From DATBMY01 sp036554605 (GTDB taxonomy: Bacteria > Acidobacteriota > Blastocatellia > UBA7656): 6,324 bases of DNA. Shown here piece after piece: positions 1 to 5,865 of this stretch. The stretch lies in contig DATBMY010000358.1 of the NCBI GenBank assembly GCA_036554605.1, positions 1 through 6,324 on the forward strand. Direction: 5' to 3'. The translations under genes and the position numbers were made by a program. The notes beneath the pieces are model-generated. The model ran no database searches. It was not told the DNA's origin and saw nothing but the letters and a program-made list of their open reading frames with translations. Position 1 is the stretch's first letter. Each line of letters starts with the position of its first letter.

Positions 1-488
1 TCGGTTTGCTGCTCTTTTGGCAGGGCTCGCAGCATTTCGACCTCAAGCGGCGAGAAGAACTTCTCGGGAATCGCTCCCTCCGTTAGACCCGGGCGTATCA
101 TCTCCAGGTCCACTCCTACTTCGCGGGCGCGTGCTACGGCAAGCAGGGCCAGATTGCTCGAATGAGAAAGGTTAAAGCGCGTATCTTCATAAAGAGAATC
201 TCTAGTCAGCTTAGGTTTTCCAAAAAGGCTTGACTCAAAACGCAGCTCGTAAGACGAAGCTCCCAGATAGCGGGCTAATATAGTCCTGAGCAGCGCGCGA
301 GCGGCGATGAAGCGGTTGCGATCTTTCTCGAAGCGATAGCGTTCAGCCCTGAGAAGTTCGTCTTCGGCGAGCGTGCGCTCCAGCGCGGCAATCTTCGCTG
401 TGGGCCACGATAGCCCGAAGCGCCAGACATGAACTTCGTCTTGCCGGAGTGTTAACGGCTCGGGCGGGACGAGCCATTCGTCTGTCAT
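1..488 (-). CDS. 4'-phosphopantetheinyl transferase, Sfp-type (3' part beyond the left edge)
   Basis: Transfers the phosphopantetheine arm of CoA to a serine of acyl-, peptidyl- or aryl-carrier proteins; a cytosolic, Mg-dependent enzyme. Reading the minus strand from ATG at 488 gives 162 codons with no stop before the window ends. Family signatures are in order: RFEKDRNRFIAARALLR (residues 52-68; the R-F-x-x-x-R-x-x-F/A pattern that precedes the core), FGKPKL (89-94), FNLSHS (105-110) and GVDLE (125-129), whose Asp127 and Glu129 are the expected metal ligands. FFSPLE (144-149) follows. The W-x-x-K-E-x-x-x-K block that supplies the third acidic ligand and the catalytic lysine should lie just past the edge; family members are about 210-240 residues, so roughly a quarter is missing. 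The start is supported by GGGAGG at 496-501, 7 bases upstream. It is divergent from the acyl-CoA ligase. The carrier-protein target cannot be told from this sequence. Confidence 0.93.
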   Translation of the reverse strand, partial: MTDEWLVPPEPLTLRQDEVHVWRFGLSWPTAKIAALERTLAEDELLRAERYRFEKDRNRFIAARALLRTILARYLGASSYELRFESSLFGKPKLTRDSLYEDTRFNLSHSSNLALLAVARAREVGVDLEMIRPGLTEGAIPEKFFSPLEVEMLRALPKEQQT

Positions 489-495
489 CAGAAAA

Positions 496-523
496 CCTCC
501 CTGTTGTCCTCCTGGCCCTCCTG
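496..523 (-). promoter_or_regulatory. Ribosome binding site with three SD-like motifs in tandem
   Basis: On the minus strand, CAGGGAGG (503-496), CAGGAGGA (514-507) and CAGGAGGG (523-516) follow one another at 11- and 9-base steps just ahead of the phosphopantetheinyl transferase ATG. The closest copy has normal spacing (7 bases) and fixes the start. The two further copies are too distant to serve this ATG directly. They may act as standby ribosome sites or be a simple purine-rich repeat. Confidence 0.6.
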
Positions 524-595
524 TTAGCGCGCCACAAGTCATTTTAGCTTACTAAGAGACGGTCGCCTATTTTGCCAACGGCTTGTCCGGCCTCT

Positions 596-624
596 CTTTC
601 ATTCCTATCCCAACCTAGTATAAT
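596..624 (+). promoter_or_regulatory. Candidate sigma-70 promoter ahead of the kinase remnant and acyl-CoA ligase
   Basis: A perfect TATAAT lies at 619-624. At 17-base spacing the -35 position reads CTTTCA (596-601), only three matches to TTGACA, so the -10 carries most of the evidence. Transcription would begin near 631 and yield a leader of about 240 bases before the ligase ATG at 870, running through the decayed kinase start at 714. The simplest reading is that this was the promoter of the now-broken kinase and that the ligase is read from it. Confidence 0.4.
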
Positions 625-713
625 GTCCCCGCTGAAGGATGGCCCTATTCGCCTTCTACTAAAGCTTTCCCTTCAGGACCGCTCAGGCAAACACGGCGAC
701 CGCACGAGGGTTG

Positions 714-868
714 ATGGTTTCTTGTAGCATCTCGCATAACCGCATCCTGAATAAGCTCGACGCGGGCGGCATAGGCGAGGTCTACCGCTCCAGAGGGGAG
801 TAAATAGCCGCATCGTGGCCGTGTGGTCACAAGCAGCAGCATCCAGCTTTGACGCTTCAGGAGAACGC
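714..868 (+). pseudogene. Decayed Ser/Thr kinase N-lobe (remnant A)
   Basis: ATG at 714 opens a 29-codon frame ending in TAA at 801-803. After MVSCSI it reads SHNRILNKLDAGGIGEVYR, which aligns residue by residue with SHYRILEKIGAGGMGEVYL of the intact kinase at 2615. The first glycine of the G-loop is Asp here. After a small deletion the similarity continues in the next frame (800-826) as NSRIVAV followed by W, matching the L-x-R-x-V-A-I-K segment with the ATP-binding lysine changed to Trp (TGG). A weaker match (SQAAASSFDASGER) runs to 868. No C-lobe, HRD or DFG motif follows, because the acyl-CoA ligase begins immediately. It has a frameshift, a lost catalytic lysine and a truncation, so it cannot encode a kinase. 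The 29-residue peptide might still be translated (GAGGG lies just before the ATG), but nothing suggests a function. The homology is clear up to about 826 and tentative beyond. Confidence 0.8.
859..863 (+). promoter_or_regulatory. Ribosome binding site of the acyl-CoA ligase
   Basis: AGGAG lies 6 bases before ATG at 870. It decides against the upstream in-frame TTG at 849, which would add seven residues (MTLQENA) that contain the SD itself. The site falls inside the tail of kinase remnant A, where the degenerate reading has codons TCA GGA GAA. Confidence 0.75.
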
Positions 869-869
869 A

Positions 870-2597
870 ATGGGCATTCACACGGATAAAGCGATCTGGG
901 AAGCTGAGACAGAAGGACTCGAATTACTCGACCTGACCATAGGCGACCTGCTCGACCGGCAGGCAGAAGCGTTTCCCGACCGCGAAGCGCTCGTTTATAA
1001 CTACCCGGAAATCGGCCTCGACCTGCGCCTGACGCATCGCGAGTATCAAACCGAAGCGAATCGGCTGGCGAAGGGACTGATGGCGATTGGCATCGCGCCG
1101 GGCGAACACATCGCGATCTGGGCGACGAACGTGCCGGAATGGGCGCTGCTCGAAATGGCGGCGGCAAAAATCGGAGCGGTGCTCGTGACGGTCAACACTA
1201 ATTACCGCGCCGCGGAGCTGGAATATGTGTTGCGGCAGGGCTATGTCACAACACTGATGATGATCGCAGAGTACCGCGACAACAACTTTCTCGATGCTGT
1301 CTACAGCATCGCGCCAGAATTGCGTGAGGTGCAAGACCCGGCAAATGAAGCGTTGCGCTCGGCGAAACTTCCGGCGCTCAAACGCGTCGTGTTGATCGAC
1401 CCGCGGGCGCAGCCCGGATTCTTATCCTACGCGCAGGTGCTGGCGATGGGCGAAAGCATACCGGACGATGAGTTGCGCGCGCGACAATCGAGCGTGAAGC
1501 CGGGCGCCGTCGCGCAGATGCAATTTACGAGCGGCACAACCGGGTTTCCAAAAGGCGTGCGGATGACGCATCACGGCATGGTCAACAATGCGTGGCTGAC
1601 CTGCGCGAGGCTCGGCGTGCAGGCCACGGATCGCTTCGTCACCCCCATGCCGTTTTTTCACGTCGCCGGCAGCCTGTTCAATTTACTTGGCCCGCTATCG
1701 CACGGCGCAACGCTCATTCCGCTGATTGCCTTTGATCCGGCGAAACAGCTGGAATTGATTGCCAGGGAGCGTTGCACGCATTCGATGGGCGTGCCGACGA
1801 TGTTGATTGCGATGCTCAACCATCCGCGCGTGGCGGAATTCGATCTGTCTTCGCTAAGGCAAGTGGGCAGCGGCGGCTCGCCCGTGCCGGTCTCGTTGAT
1901 GGAACAGGTCAAAGCGCGAATGGACGCGGATGTGTGGATTATCTACGGCATGACCGAGACGCACTGCACGATTACCTTCTCACGATTGCAAGATTCGTTC
2001 GAGTTGAAAGCCGGAACGGTGGGTGTGCCGCTCGCGCATGCCTCGGTCAAGATCGTGAATCCGGCAACGGGCGAAACGGTTGGTTTCGGTGAACGCGGCG
2101 AGCTGTGCGCGCGCGGTTTTCTCGTGATGAAGGACTATTACAACATGGCGGAAAAGACCGCCGAAGCGATTGACGGGGACGGCTGGCTGCATTCGGGCGA
2201 TCTGGCGACGATGAACGCGCAAGGATACGTCAACATTGTCGGGCGCGTGAAGGATATGGTCATACGCGGCGGCGAAAACATCTTTCCCGCGGAGATCGAA
2301 GCCTTTCTGATGCGCCATCCGAAGGTAGCCGAGGCGCAGGTCGTCGGCGTACCCGACGCCTTCATGGGCGAAGAATTGGTTGCATTGCTGCGATTGAAAG
2401 CTGACGAAGAGGCGGACGAAGCGGAGATGCGCCAGTATTGCCGCGCAAACATCAGCCGGCAGAAGGTGCCGAAATATATTCGCTTTGTGACCGCCTTTCC
2501 GTTGACCGCCAGCGGCAAAGTGAAAAAGTTTGAATTGAAAGAACAGTTGATAAAAGAGCTTGGGCTGGAAGAGGTGGCGAAGTTGAAGATGGCTTGA
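870..2597 (+). CDS. Acyl-CoA ligase (AMP-binding, ACSF2/FadD-like)
   Basis: Activates a carboxylic acid, probably a medium- or long-chain fatty acid, with ATP to an acyl-AMP and then to the CoA thioester; cytosolic or membrane-associated. The 575-residue product is a full-length ANL-superfamily enzyme. It shows the phosphate-binding loop FTSGTTGFPKG (219-229), the A5 motif YGMTET (359-364), GWLHSGD (438-444, the ribose-binding Asp at 444), the hinge and A8 block GRVKDMVIRGGENIFPAEIE (458-477), and the C-terminal catalytic lysine in TASGK (Lys550). The GRxKDMIIRGGENIxPAE block, the conserved AEAQVVGVPD and the closing LTASGK-x-x-K-F-x-L resemble mitochondrial ACSF2 and bacterial FACL-like enzymes more than FAAL or NRPS adenylation domains, and there is no carrier domain. 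ATG at 870 is chosen for its SD. The kinase starts 17 bases downstream, so co-transcription is likely. Substrate chain length cannot be read from the sequence. Confidence 0.93.
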   Translation: MGIHTDKAIWEAETEGLELLDLTIGDLLDRQAEAFPDREALVYNYPEIGLDLRLTHREYQTEANRLAKGLMAIGIAPGEHIAIWATNVPEWALLEMAAAKIGAVLVTVNTNYRAAELEYVLRQGYVTTLMMIAEYRDNNFLDAVYSIAPELREVQDPANEALRSAKLPALKRVVLIDPRAQPGFLSYAQVLAMGESIPDDELRARQSSVKPGAVAQMQFTSGTTGFPKGVRMTHHGMVNNAWLTCARLGVQATDRFVTPMPFFHVAGSLFNLLGPLSHGATLIPLIAFDPAKQLELIARERCTHSMGVPTMLIAMLNHPRVAEFDLSSLRQVGSGGSPVPVSLMEQVKARMDADVWIIYGMTETHCTITFSRLQDSFELKAGTVGVPLAHASVKIVNPATGETVGFGERGELCARGFLVMKDYYNMAEKTAEAIDGDGWLHSGDLATMNAQGYVNIVGRVKDMVIRGGENIFPAEIEAFLMRHPKVAEAQVVGVPDAFMGEELVALLRLKADEEADEAEMRQYCRANISRQKVPKYIRFVTAFPLTASGKVKKFELKEQLIKELGLEEVAKLKMA

Positions 2598-2614
2598 AGA
2601 AATATGTAGGAAAG

Positions 2615-5305
2615 ATGAATCAAGAACTGCCAGCCAACACGAATCTGTCACATTACCGCATCCTCGAAAAAATCGGCGCGGGCGGAATGGGCGAAGTTTA
2701 TTTGGCTGAAGACACACGGCTTGACCGCAAAGTTGCTATCAAAATGTTGCCCGCCGATTTTGCGGCGGACGAAGACCGCTTGCGACGCTTCGAGCAGGAG
2801 GCGCGCGCTACCTCGGCGCTCAATCACCCGAACATCCTGACGGTTTATGACATCGGGACGCACGAAAGCTCGCCTTATATTGTCGCCGAACTACTCGAAG
2901 GCGAGGAGCTGCGCGAGCGTTTGAGCGAAGGCGCGATTTCGCAGCGCAAGGCAATCGGATACGCCCAACAGATTGTCGCCGGACTTTCGGCGGCGCACGA
3001 ACGCGGTATCACTCATCGCGACCTCAAGCCTGAAAATCTTTTCATCACTATAGACGATCGCGTCAAGATTTTGGATTTCGGATTAGCCAAGCTCAAGCCC
3101 GCGAAACTGGCCGCGGGAGCCGGTTCTGAGGTCGCCACCGCTAAAGCGCTCACCGATCCCGGCGTAGTGATGGGCACGGTCGGCTACATGTCGCCCGAAC
3201 AGGTGCGCGGCAAAGAGACAGATCATCGCTCGGATATTTTTTCGTTCGGGGTGATTCTCTACGAGATGCTGCGCGGGCAGCGGACGTTCACGGGCGAATC
3301 GGCGATTGAAGTAATGAATGCGATATTGAAAGAAGAGCCGGAAGAGTTGACCGAAACTAACGCAAAGATCAGTCCGGGGCTTGAAAAGATTGTCCGAAGG
3401 TGTTTGGAGAAGAAGCCGGAACGACGGTTTCAATCGACCAGTGATCTGGGTTTTGCGCTCGAAGCGTTGGCCGCGCCGTCGAGTTCATCGGGAAACAATC
3501 TGGCGACGGCGGCGAATGCACTGGTCGAAGGAAAAGCAAAGCCGTCCTTATGGCGTGGCCGCCTGGCCTGGATAGTCGCGGGCGTATTTGCGCTTATGTC
3601 GCTGGCGCTGGGCGCTTTGTATTTCAATCGTCCATCATCGAGCATTCGCGCCGTGCGGCTTTCCTTTACAGCGCCGCCGAATCTGGCGTTCAACGATACG
3701 CAGGCTGATTATGTGGCCATCTCGCCGGACGGACAAAAGATTGCCTTTACCGCGACCTCGGCGGAGGGCAAAACTCAACTCTGGGTGCGTCCGATCGATT
3801 CGCTCGACGCACAAGCCCTACCCGGCAGTGACGATGCAATCGAACCTTTCTGGTCGCCCGACAGTCGCTCAATCGCCTTCGGTTCACAGGGAAAACTCAA
3901 ACGCGTTGATCTCGCGGGCGGCGCGGCGCAAATCCTCTGTGACGCCGCCCGGATGACCGGCGGGACGTGGAACGGCAAGGGGGTGATAGTCTTCGGCCCG
4001 GATTTTGGCAGCGCGTTGTTTCAGGTTCCGGCGACGGGCGGCGAACCCAGGCCAGTCAGTGTCAAGGATACGGAGCGAGGCAATATTCAACATTCAAACC
4101 CCGTTTTCTTGCCGGACGGCAAGCATTTTCTTTTCAGAATGGGTGGCAACCAGGCCGCTAACCCGGGCGGGGTTTGGGTTGGCTCGCTCGATTCTCAAGA
4201 GGTAAAGCAGGTTCTGACCGACAACACCAATGTCGCTTACGCTCCGCCGGGCTGGCTCGTTTTTGTGCGTAATCAAGCGCTCGTGGCGCAGGCGTTCGAC
4301 GCCGGTAGCTTGGAGCTGAAAGGGGATGCGATGCCAATCGCTACCCGAACAGCGTCTAAGGATGGAGCCTATCTCTTTTCCGTATCAGGTAACGGCGTGC
4401 TGGTCTGGCAAGAGCAATGGCAGCGCGATTATCAACTTGTCTGGTTCGACCGGGAAGGAAAACAGACCGGCGCAGTCGGTGCGCAGATGAAGGTAACGGG
4501 AGGGCAAGAGCCCAATCTTTCGCCTGACGGTAAGCGGGTCGTTATCAAACGGGAAGGGAACATCTGGGTGATTGACCTCGCCCGCGACATCCCCGTCCGG
4601 CTGACTTCGGTTTTCGCCCAGATTCCGATCTGGTCGCCCGACGGCAGCCGCGTTGCTTACTCTACGAGATCGGAAAAAGATGGACCGGGTATTGTGCAAA
4701 AAGCAGCGAGCGGTGTGGGCGAGGAAGAAATACTGCTGAAAGGGGTTAATTTTGCGAACGACTGGTCGCCGGACGGACGCTTTATTCTCTTCGTTCGGCG
4801 TGGAGAGAAAACACGCGCGGATGTCTGGGCGCTGCCGCTTACGGGCGACCGGCAAGAGTATCAGTTATTGAACTCGGCGTTTGATGAAAGAAATGTTCAA
4901 TTCTCACCCGACGGGCGCTGGCTGGCTTACGCCTCGGACGAAACGGGCAGCTACGAGATTTATGTTCGATCCTTTACGGCTGATGGGAAAGTCGGCGGCG
5001 ACAGAAAGCGCATCTCCACAAGCGGCGGCATGCAGCCGAAGTGGCGGGGTGACGGGCAAGAGCTATTCTACATTGCCGAAGACGGGCAGCTGATGTCGGT
5101 CGCGGTGAAGACGGGCGGCGCGGAGTTTGAATACAGCGCGGCGCGGGCGTTGTTCAAAACCCGTATGCAGGCTCGGTCGCGGCTCTTTCACGAATATGAC
5201 GTGACGGCGGACGGACAGCGGTTCCTTATCGGCACATTGATCGGCGAATCGAAAGCTCAGCCGCCGACGGTGATATTGAACTGGACGGCGGATATGAAAA
5301 AATGA
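2615..5305 (+). CDS. Transmembrane Ser/Thr protein kinase with PD40/TolB-like beta-propeller
   Basis: A predicted receptor kinase of 896 residues. The cytoplasmic kinase domain (about 14-275) has every catalytic element: glycine loop GAGGMGEV (21-28), VAIK (Lys43), helix-C glutamate in RRFEQEA (Glu62), HRDLKPEN (134-141, catalytic Asp136), DFG (154-156), GTVGYMSPE ending the activation segment (Glu195), DIFSFG (207-212), and an arginine-rich end at RRCLEKKPERRF. A Ser/Ala/Asn linker leads to one membrane helix (317-337, AWIVAGVFALMSLALGALYF). The outer part (about 345-893) is a WD40-like propeller with at least nine blade turns of the SPDG type near 370, 415, 500, 637, 675, 719, 765, 812 and 865. 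This architecture is typical of acidobacterial PknB-like kinases; the ligand is unknown. Start: ATG 2615 has AGGA at 2608-2611, a tight 3-base spacing. TTG at 2594, overlapping the ligase stop as TTGA, is the alternative and adds seven residues. ATG leaves the usual short lead into SHYRIL. The gap after the ligase is 17 bases, suggesting an operon. Confidence 0.93.
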   Translation: MNQELPANTNLSHYRILEKIGAGGMGEVYLAEDTRLDRKVAIKMLPADFAADEDRLRRFEQEARATSALNHPNILTVYDIGTHESSPYIVAELLEGEELRERLSEGAISQRKAIGYAQQIVAGLSAAHERGITHRDLKPENLFITIDDRVKILDFGLAKLKPAKLAAGAGSEVATAKALTDPGVVMGTVGYMSPEQVRGKETDHRSDIFSFGVILYEMLRGQRTFTGESAIEVMNAILKEEPEELTETNAKISPGLEKIVRRCLEKKPERRFQSTSDLGFALEALAAPSSSSGNNLATAANALVEGKAKPSLWRGRLAWIVAGVFALMSLALGALYFNRPSSSIRAVRLSFTAPPNLAFNDTQADYVAISPDGQKIAFTATSAEGKTQLWVRPIDSLDAQALPGSDDAIEPFWSPDSRSIAFGSQGKLKRVDLAGGAAQILCDAARMTGGTWNGKGVIVFGPDFGSALFQVPATGGEPRPVSVKDTERGNIQHSNPVFLPDGKHFLFRMGGNQAANPGGVWVGSLDSQEVKQVLTDNTNVAYAPPGWLVFVRNQALVAQAFDAGSLELKGDAMPIATRTASKDGAYLFSVSGNGVLVWQEQWQRDYQLVWFDREGKQTGAVGAQMKVTGGQEPNLSPDGKRVVIKREGNIWVIDLARDIPVRLTSVFAQIPIWSPDGSRVAYSTRSEKDGPGIVQKAASGVGEEEILLKGVNFANDWSPDGRFILFVRRGEKTRADVWALPLTGDRQEYQLLNSAFDERNVQFSPDGRWLAYASDETGSYEIYVRSFTADGKVGGDRKRISTSGGMQPKWRGDGQELFYIAEDGQLMSVAVKTGGAEFEYSAARALFKTRMQARSRLFHEYDVTADGQRFLIGTLIGESKAQPPTVILNWTADMKK

Positions 5306-5307
5306 CG

Positions 5308-5421
5308 ATGAAGCGGGGCGCGCGTTTCAATCATTACGAAATCCTCTCGCCACTAGGCGCGGGCGGGATGTGAGGAGTCAATATCGCGCAGGACACGGCG
5401 GAATGCGGACGCGCCGTGGCG
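5308..5421 (+). pseudogene. Decayed Ser/Thr kinase N-lobe (remnant B)
   Basis: Two bases after the intact kinase stop, ATG at 5308 reads MKRGARFNHYEILSPLGAGGM and then TGA (5371-5373). This is the usual opening of this kinase family, with the stop replacing the last glycine codon of the G-loop. Past the stop the same frame gives GVNIAQDTAECGRAVA (to 5421). It lines up with the family's G-E-V-Y-x-A-x-D-T-x-L-x-R-x-V-A, with Glu changed to Gly and the reading frame kept, so substitution rather than a shift made the stop. Homology ends at the VA of the VAIK strand: the lysine, helix C and the whole C-lobe are absent. The opening (RFNHYEILSPLG) differs from that of the intact kinase, so it is a paralogue rather than a fresh copy of its neighbour. 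It cannot encode a kinase. The tight spacing suggests it was once the next gene of the same operon. Confidence 0.82.
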
Positions 5422-5706
5422 CGAGCACAAGCAGGAGTTCCGCAACCAAGACTTTATAGCCGCATCCTCTTTATAGCGTGACCGCCGTCACAGCGCTGCT
5501 GATTGCACCTGACGTAGGATCCCACCAGTGACTTCGAAATGAAGTTGCGCGCAGCAGGGGAAACTTTAAAAGACGAGCTGCGACAGCTGACGCTGTTTGT
5601 TCGCAAGAGCCTGCTTGACGAGCGGGCAAAGAAGGAGAACTTGATAAAGCTTAAGCCGGATAAGGTTCCAAGCGGGCTCAAGCCGTTCCACTACGAGTAT
5701 CCGTGA
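5420..5706 (+). pseudogene. Unrecognised broken coding remnant, C-terminal end readable
   Basis: Protein-like reading can be followed through three frames in turn. The first is WREHKQEFRNQDFIAASS (about 5417-5470). The second is LYSVTAVTALLIAPDVGS (about 5469-5522). The third is open from 5518 to TGA at 5704-5706, beginning DPTSDFEMKLRAAGETLKDE and ending in VPSGLKPFHYEYP. The last frame has an internal ATG at 5539 that would give 55 residues rich in Lys, Glu, Arg and Leu and probably helical, but no ribosome binding site precedes it. I do not recognise the family. The best reading is the C-terminal end of a gene damaged by two frame changes. The third stretch alone could be a small real gene, but without a start signal I think this less likely. 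It has no similarity to a kinase C-lobe that I can see, so remnant B and this piece were probably joined by a deletion. Confidence 0.4.
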
Positions 5707-5766
5707 TTGCCGGTCGTGGCATACATCAAGTCAAGCCGGGAAGCAGGCAAACCCTTATAAACAGAT

Positions 5767-5780
5767 CCGGCATCTGCCGG
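5767..5780. repeat. Short inverted repeat CCGGCA-TC-TGCCGG
   Basis: A perfect 6-base inverted repeat with a 2-base centre; as RNA it would fold as a 5-bp G+C stem with a 4-base loop. No T-run follows, so it is not a convincing intrinsic terminator. Its symmetry and position about 85 bases before the oxidoreductase start would also suit a regulator site. Short G+C palindromes occur by chance in such DNA. Confidence 0.3.
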
Positions 5781-5826
5781 CCTGTTCAAACGCTTTATTA
5801 GAATAATCAGGCCCGGGAATTAATGT

Positions 5827-5832
5827 ATGATG
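5827..5832 (+). promoter_or_regulatory. Weak -10 candidate TATGAT before the oxidoreductase
   Basis: TATGAT matches the -10 consensus at five of six positions and would start transcription near 5839, leaving about 27 bases to GTG at 5866. The -35 position at 17-base spacing reads TAATCA, a poor match. The same bases contain the in-frame ATGATG that could instead be the translation start, so both uses together are unlikely. Confidence 0.25.
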
Positions 5833-5865
5833 GTTGAACGGGGAAACTCAAAAACCGCGAGGTCC

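Larger units (their letters stand above)
489..713. other. Divergent intergenic region
   Basis: The stretch between the phosphopantetheinyl transferase start and the kinase remnant has no plausible coding frame on either strand. It contains the SD-like repeats of the minus-strand gene and a plus-strand TATAAT. On the minus strand TAAAAT (546-541) is a possible -10 box for the transferase, but I find no convincing -35 box 16-18 bases upstream of it. Just after the plus-strand -10, CTGAAGG (632-638) and CCTTCAG (670-676) form a 7-base inverted repeat around 31 bases. It could fold in the leader RNA, but support is weak. Confidence 0.5.
5707..5865. other. Intergenic region ahead of the oxidoreductase
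   Basis: No coding frame that I would support. It is locally A+T-richer than the genes around it (5785-5832). It contains the short inverted repeat at 5767-5780 and a weak -10 candidate at 5827-5832. No hairpin followed by a T-run is present, so I cannot mark a terminator for the upstream operon. Confidence 0.5.

Noticed and set aside
849..869. TTG at 849 as the ligase start
   Set aside because: The SD AGGAG lies inside that extension, 6 bases before ATG 870, and the extra residues overlap kinase remnant A.
673..1334. Minus-strand open frames opposite the ligase N-terminus (673-1167 and 924-1334)
   Set aside because: Shadows of the ligase reading frame, with Arg/Pro/Cys-rich composition and no motif.
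1980..2717. 245-codon minus-strand open frame opposite the ligase end and kinase start
   Set aside because: It lies antisense to two genes with complete catalytic motifs, its translation is rich in His, Arg and Phe with no recognisable domain, and long antisense frames are common in G+C-rich genes.
5371..5373. TGA in the glycine loop of remnant B as a recoded (selenocysteine or readthrough) codon
   Set aside because: There is no kinase lysine, helix C or C-lobe downstream, the next codon is also mutated, and no stem-loop of SECIS type is evident after it. Decay explains it better.
5767..5780. Intrinsic terminator for the ligase-kinase operon
   Set aside because: The stem is only 5-6 bases and no T-run follows on either strand.
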